A stretch of DNA of 64,000 nt from Sphingomonas_E sp042693015 (GCF_042693015.1 NZ_CP170544.1:3658001-3722000); one strand, 5' to 3'; positions 35,886 through 44,311 are shown, counted from the stretch's first letter. Program-made: numbers and translations. The notes: generated by a model from the letters alone, not told the origin.

Positions 35886-36561
35886 TCTGGCAGACGCGCG
35901 CCGCGCCGACGCCAAGCGTCATGCCGATTTCGTCGAGGTTCATTTCCTCGACGAAATAAAGCTGCAGGACGAGCGCCTCGCGCTCGGGCAGGTCGGCGAT
36001 ATGGCCGGCCAGCAGATCGCGGAGCTCATCGCGCTCCAGGGTCTGGTCCACCCGCTCCTCGACATCGGCGAACCACATCGACTGGTCTGAATAAACCTCG
36101 TCGAGCGATTCCTGGCGGATCGATTCGGTGCTGTCGACGGCCTCGCGATACTCGTCGGCGGTCATGCCCATGGCATCCGCCATCGCGGCGTCGGTCGCCG
36201 GGCGGCCCAGTGTCTGCTCCACCTTTGCGCGCATCGCGCTGATCTCACGGCGTCGGCCCATCGCCGATCGGCAGATCGTGGCGTGGCGGCGCAGATGATC
36301 GATCATCGCACCGCGGATGCGCATCGTCGCATAGGTCGAGAAAGCGAAGCCGCGATCCTCGAAATTGTTCGCCGCCTCGACCAGCGCGACCATGCCGATC
36401 TGGATCAGATCCTCGACATCGATCGCGTTCGAGACGCGGCCATGGACGTGCCAGGCGATACGGCGGACGAGCGGCATATGCTCGCGCGCGAGTTCGCCCG
36501 GAGCGGTCTTTGCAGGCCGCCGCTGATAGGTCTGGCTGGCGGCGGCGTTACCGAAGGCCAT
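35833..36561 (-). CDS. fliA: Flagellar sigma factor FliA (sigma-28)
   Basis: The 242-residue protein has sigma region 2 (DVEDLIQIGMVALVEAANNFE, then FSTYATMRIRGAMIDHLR), a region 3 linker, and a region 4 helix-turn-helix (MNLDEIGMTLGVGAARVCQIKK). It would read the TAAA-N15-GCCGTTAW promoters seen before fliC and motA and a 14-base-spaced version before flgM. It starts behind AGGGGG, 36 bases after flhA, so the two form an operon. FlhF and FlhG, often encoded between these genes, are absent here. Confidence 0.96.
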   Translation of the reverse strand: MAFGNAAASQTYQRRPAKTAPGELAREHMPLVRRIAWHVHGRVSNAIDVEDLIQIGMVALVEAANNFEDRGFAFSTYATMRIRGAMIDHLRRHATICRSAMGRRREISAMRAKVEQTLGRPATDAAMADAMGMTADEYREAVDSTESIRQESLDEVYSDQSMWFADVEERVDQTLERDELRDLLAGHIADLPEREALVLQLYFVEEMNLDEIGMTLGVGAARVCQIKKAALDRLRGKLADYR

Positions 36562-36597
36562 ATTCTGCCCCCTTCACGAAAGTCGCTATAAACATCA

Positions 36598-38730
36598 TCA
36601 CCGCACCAGTTCGCGTTCTTGGTGGGGTGACGCATTCGCACCACCGACCACCGCCACCACTTCGACCGGCTTGCCGTCTGGTATCTCCAGGAAGGAGAGG
36701 ATCGGCACATCGGCGAGATGCGGCTTCAGCAGGCGCGCGAGCGGTCGGCGCGCGAGCGGCGAGGTCACGATCGCGAACTGGCGCGCTTCGGCCAGCAGCG
36801 GCTGGGCCGCTTCGCTGACGGCGCTGACGACGCGATTGGCGAGCCCCGGCTCGAACGGATGGGTCGCATTGGGCCCCGCGCGCACGGCCTGGGCGAGCAG
36901 CGCCTCCAGTCCGCCGTCGAGCGTCACCACCGGCAACGGCATGCGGATCGGCACCAATGTCTGGATAATGATCGGGCCGATGCGCATGCGCACCGCCTCC
37001 AGCATCGCGGAAGGATCGCTTTCCTCGCGCGCGGATTCGGCCATGGCTTCGGCGATCCGGCGGAAATCCTTGAGCGGGACGCCTTCGGCCAGCAGCCCGC
37101 GGCACAGGCCGGTGATCTGGCCCAGCGACAGCGGCTGCGGGGTCAGGCCCTGCACGAGCTGCGGCGCGGCATCCTTCAGCGCGTCGAGCAGCTTCTGCGC
37201 TTCGTCCATGCCGAACAGGTCGGTCGCGGCATTGGCGATGATCTGGTTGAGATGCGTCGCGATCACCGTCGCCGGATCGACGACGGTATAGCCAGCCACC
37301 ACCGCTTCGGTGCGCTTGTCGGGCGAAATCCACACGGCTTCGAGGCCGAAGCTCGGATCGCGGACATTGCGCCCTTCGACCGTGCCTTCCAGCGCCCCAC
37401 TGTCGAGCGCGAGCAGATCTTCGGGCCAGCATTCGTCCTCGCCCATGATCACGCCGGCGACGGTGATGCGATAGGCGTTGGGTTCCAGCGACAGATTATC
37501 GCGCACCCGCACCATCGGCACGACAAAGCCGAGCTCGCGGCTCAACTGGCGACGGATGCCGGTGATCCGCGCCATCAGCGGCGCGCCCTTGCGCTCGTCG
37601 ACCATGGCGATGAGGCCGTAGCCAAGTTCCAGCCCGAGCACGGCACCGTCCGAAACCTCATCCCAGCCGATTGTCGCCGGCACCGGATCGCTGGTGGCGG
37701 CGGCTTCGGCAGCCTCGGCTTCGGCCGCGGCCATCGCCGCGGCTTCCTTGGCCGGCTGCTTGCGGAGCTGCCAGGCGATCCAGCCGGCAATGCCGGCGGC
37801 GGGCAGGATGATGAGGTGCGGCATGCCCGGCATCACGCCGAGCAGGAACAGGATGCCGGCAACCGGCACCCAGGCCTTGGCCGAACCGAACTGGCTGGTG
37901 ATCTGACCCGACAGATCGAAGGGCGAGGAGACGCGGGTGACGATGGCGGCGGCAGCGATCGACAGCAGCAGCGCCGGGATCTGTGCGACCAGCGCGTCGC
38001 CGATCGCGAGCATCACATAGGTCTGCGCGGCGTCCGCCATCGTCATGCCGTGGCTCATCACGCCGAGCACAAGGCCGCCGAGAATGTTGATGACGAGGAT
38101 GAGGATGCCGGCGACGGCATCGCCCTTCACGAACTTCGACGCGCCGTCCATCGATCCGTAGAAGTCGGCTTCGGTCGTCACCTCGACGCGGCGGGCCTTG
38201 GCTTCGTCCGGCGTCAGCAGGCCGGCGTTGAGATCGGCGTCGATCGCCATCTGCTTGCCGGGCAAGGCATCGAGGGTGAAGCGCGCCGACACTTCCGACA
38301 CGCGGCCCGCGCCCTTGGTGATGACGACCAGGTTGATGATCATCAAAATCGCGAAGACGAAGATGCCAACCGCCCAGTCGCCGCCGATCAGGAAGTGACC
38401 AAAGGCTTCGATGACATGGCCGGCGGCGTCCGAGCCCTCATGCCCGTCGACCAGCACGACGCGTGTCGATGCGACGTTGAGCGACAGGCGCAGCAATGTC
38501 GCGAACAGGAGCACCGTGGGGAAAGAAGAGAAGTCGAGCGGCTTGGCGGCATTGAGCGCGACCATCAGCACGGCCAGGCTGATCATGATATTGGTGATGA
38601 AGCCGATGTCCAGCACCAGCGACGGCACCGGCACGATCATCAGCCCGACCAGCATCAGGGTGGCGAAGGGCAGGATAGCGCCCTTGCCCGCATTGGCCCA
38701 GATGGTCTTATTCAAAGCGTTGGTCGCCAT
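36598..38730 (-). CDS. flhA: Flagellar export apparatus protein FlhA
   Basis: The 710-residue protein has about eight N-terminal membrane helices and the family-wide RLSLNVASTRVVLVDG motif near residue 90. The large C-terminal cytoplasmic domain contains LARRPLARLLKPHLADVPILS. FlhA forms the nonameric ring that receives substrates and chaperones. The ATG at 38730 follows GGGAAG and lies 33 bases after a sigma-54 promoter; a longer frame to 38799 would run through that promoter and is rejected. Confidence 0.96.
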   Translation of the reverse strand: MATNALNKTIWANAGKGAILPFATLMLVGLMIVPVPSLVLDIGFITNIMISLAVLMVALNAAKPLDFSSFPTVLLFATLLRLSLNVASTRVVLVDGHEGSDAAGHVIEAFGHFLIGGDWAVGIFVFAILMIINLVVITKGAGRVSEVSARFTLDALPGKQMAIDADLNAGLLTPDEAKARRVEVTTEADFYGSMDGASKFVKGDAVAGILILVINILGGLVLGVMSHGMTMADAAQTYVMLAIGDALVAQIPALLLSIAAAAIVTRVSSPFDLSGQITSQFGSAKAWVPVAGILFLLGVMPGMPHLIILPAAGIAGWIAWQLRKQPAKEAAAMAAAEAEAAEAAATSDPVPATIGWDEVSDGAVLGLELGYGLIAMVDERKGAPLMARITGIRRQLSRELGFVVPMVRVRDNLSLEPNAYRITVAGVIMGEDECWPEDLLALDSGALEGTVEGRNVRDPSFGLEAVWISPDKRTEAVVAGYTVVDPATVIATHLNQIIANAATDLFGMDEAQKLLDALKDAAPQLVQGLTPQPLSLGQITGLCRGLLAEGVPLKDFRRIAEAMAESAREESDPSAMLEAVRMRIGPIIIQTLVPIRMPLPVVTLDGGLEALLAQAVRAGPNATHPFEPGLANRVVSAVSEAAQPLLAEARQFAIVTSPLARRPLARLLKPHLADVPILSFLEIPDGKPVEVVAVVGGANASPHQERELVR

Positions 38731-38762
38731 GCTTCTTCCCACGAATATTCGGGCATAAAGAA

Positions 38763-38777
38763 GCAAGGGTCGTGCCA
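38763..38777 (-). promoter_or_regulatory. Sigma-54 promoter of flhA-fliA
   Basis: On the minus strand TGGCACG-ACCC-TTGC matches the -24/-12 consensus TGGCACG-N4-TTGC fully. The predicted start is near 38751, about 20 bases before the flhA ATG. Confidence 0.9.
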
Positions 38778-38797
38778 ACTTTTGCGCGGCGAAAGAC

Positions 38798-38831
38798 AAA
38801 AATAATGCCGGCAGAAGCCGGCATTATTTTT
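38798..38831. terminator. Perfect hairpin terminator, A/T-flanked on both sides
   Basis: AAAAATAATGCCGGC and its exact complement form a 15-base stem around the loop AGAA. On the minus strand it ends the flgA-flgM-flgN-like unit (T5 at the end) just before the flhA promoter; the symmetry would let it work in both directions. Confidence 0.9.
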
Positions 38832-38869
38832 GGGCGATCATGGGAAAGGCCGCCCGCGGCGGCAGGCAA

Positions 38870-39187
38870 TCAGATCTTGCCTTGGCGCCCATAAGCAATG
38901 GCGGGGGTCACATTGGCACCCAGTCCAGCTAGCCCTTCCAGCCGGCGGCGCGCGGCATCGCCATAATAAGCGCAGCGCAGCCGCGCCGCTTCGGTCTGCG
39001 CCATCGCCTCGGCAACGCGCGCCTTGAGGTCCGGGGTGGCATGCCAGCCGCCGGCGTTCCGCACGGCGATGGTAGCGTCGTTGAAGGCAGCGGACATCGC
39101 TTCGATGGCGTCCACATCATGTGAATCGAGCGCGCGAACCAACGCGCGCCCGGATTCCGTTAAGCGATCGACAAGGGCGATGCTCAT
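38870..39187 (-). CDS. FlgN-like export chaperone candidate
   Basis: The 105-residue protein is predicted helical throughout, acidic near the middle and without membrane segments. It overlaps flgM by four bases, and flgN follows flgM in many proteobacteria. FlgN is the chaperone for FlgK and FlgL. The sequence has no diagnostic motif, so the call rests on position and size and could be wrong. A strong terminator follows 40 bases downstream. Confidence 0.55.
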   Translation of the reverse strand: MSIALVDRLTESGRALVRALDSHDVDAIEAMSAAFNDATIAVRNAGGWHATPDLKARVAEAMAQTEAARLRCAYYGDAARRRLEGLAGLGANVTPAIAYGRQGKI

Positions 39188-39474
39188 CCGCGCGGCGGCA
39201 GATCGAGCGCGATCATCTTGGCGGCGATCGCCTTCACCTCCAGCGCATAGGCACCGTTGGCGATGGCGGCGCGCACTTCCTGCACGCGCGCGAAATCGAT
39301 CGGCGCCCCACCAGCGGCGAGATCCTTGGCCGGATTCGCCGGCGCAGGCGCCTCCTCGGCCCCGGTGACACCCGGAACCGCAGCGACCTGTTCGCCCGCC
39401 GTGCCGCGCTGAATCCCCCCAGCGCGACTGGAATCAACCCTTCCCGTGGTCTTCGGTCCGATGCTGTTGATCAT
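39184..39474 (-). CDS. flgM: Anti-sigma-28 factor FlgM
   Basis: The 96-residue protein has a disordered N-terminal half rich in Gly, Ala and Pro and a C-terminal helical FliA-binding region (IDFARVQEVRAAIANGAYALEVKAIAAKMI). FlgM holds FliA until the hook is complete and is then exported. A sigma-28-type promoter overlaps the end of flgA just upstream, giving feedback on its own sigma factor. Confidence 0.9.
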   Translation of the reverse strand: MINSIGPKTTGRVDSSRAGGIQRGTAGEQVAAVPGVTGAEEAPAPANPAKDLAAGGAPIDFARVQEVRAAIANGAYALEVKAIAAKMIALDLPPRG

Positions 39475-39519
39475 CTTTCCATCCTTCGGGTGCTCATAAC
39501 CTTCATCTACTATCTGCTT

Positions 39520-39545
39520 TTAACGGCAGGTTTCAGATTTCTTTA
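39520..39545 (-). promoter_or_regulatory. Sigma-28-type promoter of flgM
   Basis: On the minus strand TAAA is followed after 14 bases by GCCGTTAA. The -10 octamer is identical to that before motA; the spacing is one base short of the usual 15. The predicted start is near 39511, about 37 bases before the flgM ATG. Confidence 0.65.
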
Positions 39546-40076
39546 AATACCCGGTACGCGAACCACGCCAGAATCGACAACTTCGACGGTAATCGGCCGG
39601 CTTTTCGGGTCCGAACGCACGCGAATCCGGTCGCCCGGGGCGCCATCCTGCTCCGCGATTACCTGGTTCGAAATCGAAAAACCCGCCTGGGTCGCGCGGA
39701 TCTCGACGGGATCGCCGCGGCGGATCACCGGCTCGGCGCGCACCGTGCGGACGGGCGCCGCGATATGCGCTGCCGCCTGCTGGACGGCGCCGCCGGCAGC
39801 CACGGGCACGCGGATGCGCCAGCCGATTTCGGCACAGCGCAGCACCGCGGCGCCGGCAACCGGCGGCTCGATGGCCACCGCGCCGGGACAGGCCGAAAGC
39901 TTCATCCGCCGGTCGATCGGCGCGATCGGGCCGCCGGGCTCGCCAATATCGGCGCCGAGCGCAATCACCAGCCGGCGTTCGAGCGCATCGAGGTTCTGCA
40001 ACTGCCCCACCTGTGCAAGTGCGGGACAGGTCGAGGCCGCAAAAAGCCCGGAAATGAGAATGTAACTGGGTCGCAT
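39543..40076 (-). CDS. flgA: P-ring assembly chaperone FlgA
   Basis: The 177-residue protein has a signal peptide ending CPALA near residue 21. Its SAF-type C-terminal part has VRTVRAEPVIRRGDPVEIRA and ends VVDSGVVRVPGI, as FlgA proteins do. It escorts FlgI during P-ring formation in the periplasm. It lies 47 bases after the compact PomB-like gene and its 3' end carries the flgM promoter. Confidence 0.9.
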   Translation of the reverse strand: MRPSYILISGLFAASTCPALAQVGQLQNLDALERRLVIALGADIGEPGGPIAPIDRRMKLSACPGAVAIEPPVAGAAVLRCAEIGWRIRVPVAAGGAVQQAAAHIAAPVRTVRAEPVIRRGDPVEIRATQAGFSISNQVIAEQDGAPGDRIRVRSDPKSRPITVEVVDSGVVRVPGI

Positions 40077-40123
40077 CGATCAAATCCTGTTATTCGACAG
40101 GATAAAAGCAAGAAGCGCGCCAA

Positions 40124-40606
40124 TTATCGCGCAGCCACCAATCTAACCGTGATTTCCTGGCCTTTTCCGGCATTCGCACCGCTGACCGAGGGGATCGAAA
40201 TATCGATGCGAGCCTCGTCCACCCCGCCTTCGCGGATGGCGCGGCCGATCGCGGCGGTGCGTGCCGCCGCCAGTTCCCACCGGTCGAAACGATGCGCGCC
40301 GGCATCGCTCCCTTCGCTGATCACGATCACGGCGGCATTTTCCGCCCGCGCACGGGCGCCGATCTTGCGCAGCGTCGCGGCCGCCGCCGGCGTCAACACG
40401 GCCTCGCCCGACTGGAACAGGCCGGCCGCGCGGAACGCATTGTCGCGCCGCTGTTCGCCTTCATTCTCGCCAAAGGCGGCGCGCAGACCCGCAGCCAGCC
40501 GCTCCGGCCGCCCGCCCTGCGCCTGGATCAGGATGAAGAAACCGAGCAGCAGCAGGCACAGATCGGCAAAGCTGACGGCCCAGCGCGGCGTGCGGGCCGT
40601 CCTCAT
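40124..40606 (-). CDS. Compact PomB/MotB-like stator subunit
   Basis: The 160-residue protein has a single N-terminal helix with the proton/sodium-path Asp at 15 in the motif SFADLCLLLLGFFIL, then only about 30 linker residues, then an OmpA-like domain (FDRWELAAARTAAIGRAI near 108-125, with the peptidoglycan-binding Arg kept). Typical MotB has about 300 residues with a plug and longer linker. It overlaps the PomA-like gene by ATGA, so the two form one unit. A longer frame continuing to 41467 is only a shadow of the PomA-like gene. Confidence 0.8.
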   Translation of the reverse strand: MRTARTPRWAVSFADLCLLLLGFFILIQAQGGRPERLAAGLRAAFGENEGEQRRDNAFRAAGLFQSGEAVLTPAAAATLRKIGARARAENAAVIVISEGSDAGAHRFDRWELAAARTAAIGRAIREGGVDEARIDISIPSVSGANAGKGQEITVRLVAAR

Positions 40607-41274
40607 ATCGCCACCCGCAGGATCGGCCGCACCTCGGTGAACTCGGCGCGCGCCAGCATTTCGAAGCGGTCGAGCACGCGGCGCTGCCAGGCGAGCTCGA
40701 CTTCGGACAGGCGCTCCAGCCGCGCCGCGATCGGCCCGGCAATGACGCTGGAAAGCGCGATGCCGTAAAGCGTGGTGAGCAAGGCGATCGCCATCGGCGG
40801 GCCGATCCGCGCGGGATCGTCCATCTGCGCGAACATGCCGACCAGGCCGGTGATCGTGCCGATCATGCCCATGGCCGGCGCGGCATCGGCCACCGCGTTC
40901 CAGAAACCGATCGCGCCGGCATGACGGCGACGGCGCTCCTCGATCTCGGTGCGCGCCCACAAAGCGAAGCTTTCGGGCGAACTGGCGTTGGAAAGCTGGA
41001 AGGCCGCGCGCCGCAGGAAGCGGCCCGCGGTCTGCACCCGATCGGCGCAGGCGATTCCCTTGACCTGGGCCACCGCCTCGATCGCATTGGCGGCGCGCGT
41101 CGCCGCGGCGGCATCGGCGTCGGGATCGTTGCGGACCATCGGCCCCAATGCGGCAAAGGCGCGGGCGACATCGCCCGCGGCCGACCGCGCTACCGCGATG
41201 GCCAGCGCGCCGCCAAAAACGATCAGGATCGATATCGGATCGAAGAAGCGGCCAATCTGGTCGAGCAAAGCCAT
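40603..41274 (-). CDS. Compact PomA/MotA-like stator subunit lacking the first membrane helix
   Basis: The 223-residue protein aligns by eye with Vibrio PomA: PISILIVFGGAL (13-24, PomA helix 2), APAMGMIGTITGLVGM with Pro133 (helix 3), and MDDPARIGPPMAIALLTTLYG (helix 4). It starts only 12 residues before helix 2, so helix 1 is missing, leaving three helices as in ExbB/TolQ. The charged residues that in MotA contact FliG are not clearly present. It opens the minus-strand unit with the PomB-like gene and flgA, divergent from flgB. Confidence 0.8.
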   Translation of the reverse strand: MALLDQIGRFFDPISILIVFGGALAIAVARSAAGDVARAFAALGPMVRNDPDADAAAATRAANAIEAVAQVKGIACADRVQTAGRFLRRAAFQLSNASSPESFALWARTEIEERRRRHAGAIGFWNAVADAAPAMGMIGTITGLVGMFAQMDDPARIGPPMAIALLTTLYGIALSSVIAGPIAARLERLSEVELAWQRRVLDRFEMLARAEFTEVRPILRVAI

Positions 41275-41327
41275 TGATCCGGTCCCGCCCGCCCGATCCG
41301 GCCCGCGCGAACGCATTGCCGGTCGAG

Positions 41328-41343
41328 CGGCAAAAAATTGCCG
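41328..41343. promoter_or_regulatory. Inverted repeat 1, putative activator site
   Basis: CGGCAA-AAAA-TTGCCG: perfect 6-base arms with a 4-base spacer, about 80 bases upstream of the flgB sigma-54 promoter. Confidence 0.55.
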
Positions 41344-41346
41344 CCC

Positions 41347-41364
41347 CCGGCAAAAGCTTGCCGG
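41347..41364. promoter_or_regulatory. Inverted repeat 2, putative activator site
   Basis: CCGGCAA-AAGC-TTGCCGG: perfect 7-base arms with a 4-base spacer. Its centre is 20 bases (about two helix turns) from the centre of repeat 1, and the core arms are the same. Confidence 0.55.
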
Positions 41365-41416
41365 TCGCCCCCACGCTTGCAGCAAAGACCCGCAGATTTC
41401 CGGGCTTTTCCCGGAC

Positions 41417-41431
41417 TGGCACGCCCCTTGC
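41417..41431 (+). promoter_or_regulatory. Sigma-54 promoter of the flgB operon
   Basis: TGGCACG-CCCC-TTGC matches the -24/-12 consensus fully. The predicted start is near 41443, about 70 bases before flgB. Confidence 0.9.
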
Positions 41432-41514
41432 TGATACCGGCACGCCCGGAAAGGCGCTGTCCGACACCTGAAGGAACGGCCGCTTCTCCGATACTTTTAG
41501 AGGAAAAGTTCGTC

Positions 41515-41868
41515 ATGGTGACGTCCGATACGATTTTTGGGGTGCATGGAGACGCGCTGGCCTTGCGTAGCCAGCGGCTCGCCATGCTCGCCTCCAACAT
41601 CGCGAACGCCTCCACGCCCGGCTACAAGGCGCGCGACCTGGATTTCACCAAGGCGCTGGACATGGCCCAGGCTGGCACCGCCACCGATGCCGCCGCCGGC
41701 ACCGCCACGGGCTATCGCGTGCCGCTGCAGCCCACGCAGGACGGCAACACCGTCGAGCTTTCCACCGAACAGACGATCTTCGCCGAGAACGCCGTGCAGT
41801 ATCGCACCACGCTCTCCTTCCTCAACGGCCGCATCAATACGTTGATGACGGCGCTTAAGGGCGAATGA
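41515..41868 (+). CDS. flgB: Flagellar proximal rod protein FlgB
   Basis: The 117-residue protein has the rod/hook N-terminal motif LAMLASNIANASTPGYKARDLDF and a short C-terminal helix. It is a proximal rod component next to FliE. GAGG lies about eleven bases before the ATG at 41515, a rather long spacing. It overlaps flgC by four bases and starts the sigma-54-driven operon. Confidence 0.94.
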   Translation: MVTSDTIFGVHGDALALRSQRLAMLASNIANASTPGYKARDLDFTKALDMAQAGTATDAAAGTATGYRVPLQPTQDGNTVELSTEQTIFAENAVQYRTTLSFLNGRINTLMTALKGE

Positions 41869-42275
41869 CCATGGCGAACCCGCTCTCCGTTTTCGACATC
41901 GCCGGCCGCGCGATGTCCGCGCAGATGGTGCGCCTCAACACGACCGCGTCGAACCTTGCGAACGCCGGCTCGGTGTCGGGCACCAAGGAAAGCGCGTTCA
42001 AGGCGCTGAAGCCGGTGTTCATGCCGGTCACCGATCGCGCCGGCGTCGCCACCGTCAAGGTGAGCTCGATCCTCACCTCCCAGAACGAGGCGGTGAAGAA
42101 GCATTCGCCGGATCATCCGCTCGCGGATGCCAATGGCGATGTGTGGGAAGCCAATGTCGATAGCGCGGCCGAGATGGTCGAGATGCTGGAGACGGCGCGC
42201 GCCTATCAGAACAATGTCCAGGTCTTGCAGACCGCCAAGACCCTCACTCTCGATACATTGAGGCTCGGCAAATGA
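41865..42275 (+). CDS. flgC: Flagellar proximal rod protein FlgC
   Basis: The 136-residue protein has the motif RLNTTASNLANAGSVSG near residue 24 and the C-terminal MVEMLETARAYQNNVQVLQTAK helix common to rod proteins. A second ATG at 41871 is possible. It overlaps flgB and flgD by four bases each. Confidence 0.95.
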   Translation: MTMANPLSVFDIAGRAMSAQMVRLNTTASNLANAGSVSGTKESAFKALKPVFMPVTDRAGVATVKVSSILTSQNEAVKKHSPDHPLADANGDVWEANVDSAAEMVEMLETARAYQNNVQVLQTAKTLTLDTLRLGK

Positions 42276-42934
42276 CGTCTATCACCGGACAAGGCTATCT
42301 CGAGACGCTGGGTAGCACCACAAAGGCGGCGCCGAACGGCACGCTCGACCAGAACTCGTTCCTGACGCTGATGACCACGCAGTTGAAGACGCAGGATCCC
42401 TTCGATCCCGTCGACAACACGCAGATGGTCGCGCAGATGGCGCAATTCTCGCAGGTCTCGGGCATTGCCGAGATCAATTCGAGCCTGAAGTCGATGGCGA
42501 CCGACCTCGCCTCGGCGCGGATCGGCAATGTCGCCACCTGGATCGGCAAGGCCGCGTTGGTGGGTTCGTCCACCGCGACGCCGCTCGCCGACGGCAGCTA
42601 CGCCTTCGAGGCCGAACTTCCCGAGGACGCGACCAACGTCCAGATCGATCTGGTCGATGCGTCGGGTGCCGTCGTCCACTCGGCCAATCTCGGTGACGAG
42701 GCCAAGGGCACGGTCGGCTACACCTGGGACGCCCAGGATGCCGACGGCAAGCCGCTCGCCACGGGTCCGCTCAAGGTGATGATCAGTGCCTATGGCGCGA
42801 GCGGCGCGATGCAGCCGACCATTTCCAGCTGGACGATGATCAACGGCGTCCAGTCGCCCGCCGCCGGCGGCGCCGCCCAACTCATCACTCCACTCGGCAT
42901 CGTCAAGCCCGAAGAGGCGATGCGCATCGCCTGA
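42272..42934 (+). CDS. flgD: Hook-cap/scaffold protein FlgD
   Basis: The 220-residue protein has the FlgD N-terminal motif LDQNSFLTLMTTQLKTQDPFDPVDNTQMVAQMAQFS and a FlgD-Ig-like domain after about residue 100 (YTWDAQDADGKPLATG). It caps the growing hook. It is followed by flgE after 44 bases. Confidence 0.96.
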   Translation: MTSITGQGYLETLGSTTKAAPNGTLDQNSFLTLMTTQLKTQDPFDPVDNTQMVAQMAQFSQVSGIAEINSSLKSMATDLASARIGNVATWIGKAALVGSSTATPLADGSYAFEAELPEDATNVQIDLVDASGAVVHSANLGDEAKGTVGYTWDAQDADGKPLATGPLKVMISAYGASGAMQPTISSWTMINGVQSPAAGGAAQLITPLGIVKPEEAMRIA

Positions 42935-42978
42935 CCCGCCGCTGACCCTTTTCAAGAAATTCGACACGGAGACCCGCA

Positions 42979-44286
42979 ATGTCCTTCTACACCTCGCTTT
43001 CCGGCCTCAAGGCAGCGCAGACCGATCTTTCGGTCGTCTCGAACAACGTCGCCAACGTCGGCAGCACGGGCTTCAAGAAGAGCAAGACCGAATTCGGCGA
43101 CATCATCTCGGCCGCGCCGCTCCAGTCCTCGTCGATCGCCGGCCAGGGCACGCGCCTGCGCGCTATCACCCAGCAGTTCACGCAGGGCGGCTTTGAAACC
43201 TCGGATCGCGCGCTCGATCTTGCGCTGTCGGGTCAGGGCTTCTTCGTCACGCGTTCGGGCATCACCGGCGGCCAGGTCGCCTTCACCCGCAACGGCACCT
43301 TCTCGGTCGACAAGGAACGGTTCGTGACTGACTCGTCGGGCGCCTTCCTGCAGGTGCTCCCGGTCGACAGCCGCGGCTCGGTCACCGCGACCAGCCTCGA
43401 CGCCACCCGCAATCTCCAGCTGCCGCTGACCTCGGGCCAGCCCAAGGCGACCAGCCTGCTCAAGATGGCAGTGACGCTGCCGGTAAGCGCGGACGTGCCC
43501 TCTTCGCGTCCGATGTATACCGTTGACACGCCCTATGAGTTCAGCCGCTTCGACGCCAACAGCTACAACCAGTCGACCGCGACCACCGTTTACGACGCGG
43601 TCGGCAACGCGCTGCCGGCGACGCTCTATTTTACCCGCACCAAGTTGCCGACCTCGGCCGATCCCACCAGCCAGTGGGAAGCGCGCCTGTTCATCGGCGA
43701 TCAGGAAATCAGCTCCGATCCGGCGAACCCCACCCCGCCGACGCCGCTCACGCTGACCTTCAATGATGCCGGCCAGATCCAGACGCCGCTCAATCCGGTG
43801 CTCTATGCCGATGCGCAGCCGGTCGGCGCCATCGCGCCCCTGTCGATGAGCATCGATTTCGGCCTCTCCACCAAGCAGGCTTCGGCGCCCTTCACCATCT
43901 CGTCGGTCAGTCAGGACGGCTTTGCCGCCGGCCAGCTCGATGGCGTGACCGTGGCGCCCGACGGTCTGGTTACCGCCAGCTTCTCGAACGGCGAAACGCA
44001 GCCGCTCGGCAAGCTGATCCTCGCCAACTTCGCCAACCCGTCGGGCCTGCGCCAGATCGGCGACGCGAAGTGGACGGTAACGGGCGATTCGGGCGATCCG
44101 ATCGTTGGCACCGCATCGGCGGACGGCTTCGGCACGATCCAGTCGGGCGCGCTCGAACGCTCGAACGTCGACATCACCGAGGAACTCGTCGCGCTCATCT
44201 CCGCGCAGCGCAACTTCCAGGCGAACGCCAAGGCCATCGAGACCGCGAACACGATGACCCAGGCGATCATCAACCTGCGCAACTAA
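42979..44286 (+). CDS. flgE: Flagellar hook protein FlgE
   Basis: The 435-residue protein begins SFYTSLSGLKAAQTDLSVVSNNVANVGSTGFK, the hook/rod motif, and ends LVALISAQRNFQANAKAIETANTMTQAIINLRN. Length and order are normal for a hook protein. A clear GGAG lies before the ATG. Confidence 0.96.
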   Translation: MSFYTSLSGLKAAQTDLSVVSNNVANVGSTGFKKSKTEFGDIISAAPLQSSSIAGQGTRLRAITQQFTQGGFETSDRALDLALSGQGFFVTRSGITGGQVAFTRNGTFSVDKERFVTDSSGAFLQVLPVDSRGSVTATSLDATRNLQLPLTSGQPKATSLLKMAVTLPVSADVPSSRPMYTVDTPYEFSRFDANSYNQSTATTVYDAVGNALPATLYFTRTKLPTSADPTSQWEARLFIGDQEISSDPANPTPPTPLTLTFNDAGQIQTPLNPVLYADAQPVGAIAPLSMSIDFGLSTKQASAPFTISSVSQDGFAAGQLDGVTVAPDGLVTASFSNGETQPLGKLILANFANPSGLRQIGDAKWTVTGDSGDPIVGTASADGFGTIQSGALERSNVDITEELVALISAQRNFQANAKAIETANTMTQAIINLRN

Positions 44287-44311
44287 GACCGGGGACTAGG
44301 GGCATAGCGCC

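Noticed and set aside
38731..38799. 23-residue N-terminal extension of FlhA
   Set aside because: It would be encoded across the sigma-54 promoter, upstream of the predicted transcription start.
36718..38805. A 695-codon open frame opposite flhA
   Set aside because: Composition is His/Arg/Asp/Gln-rich with no recognisable domain; it is a codon-bias shadow of flhA.
40607..41467. N-terminal extension of the compact PomB-like frame to 447 residues
   Set aside because: The extension is out of frame with and overlaps the whole PomA-like gene; only the part from 40606 has stator motifs.
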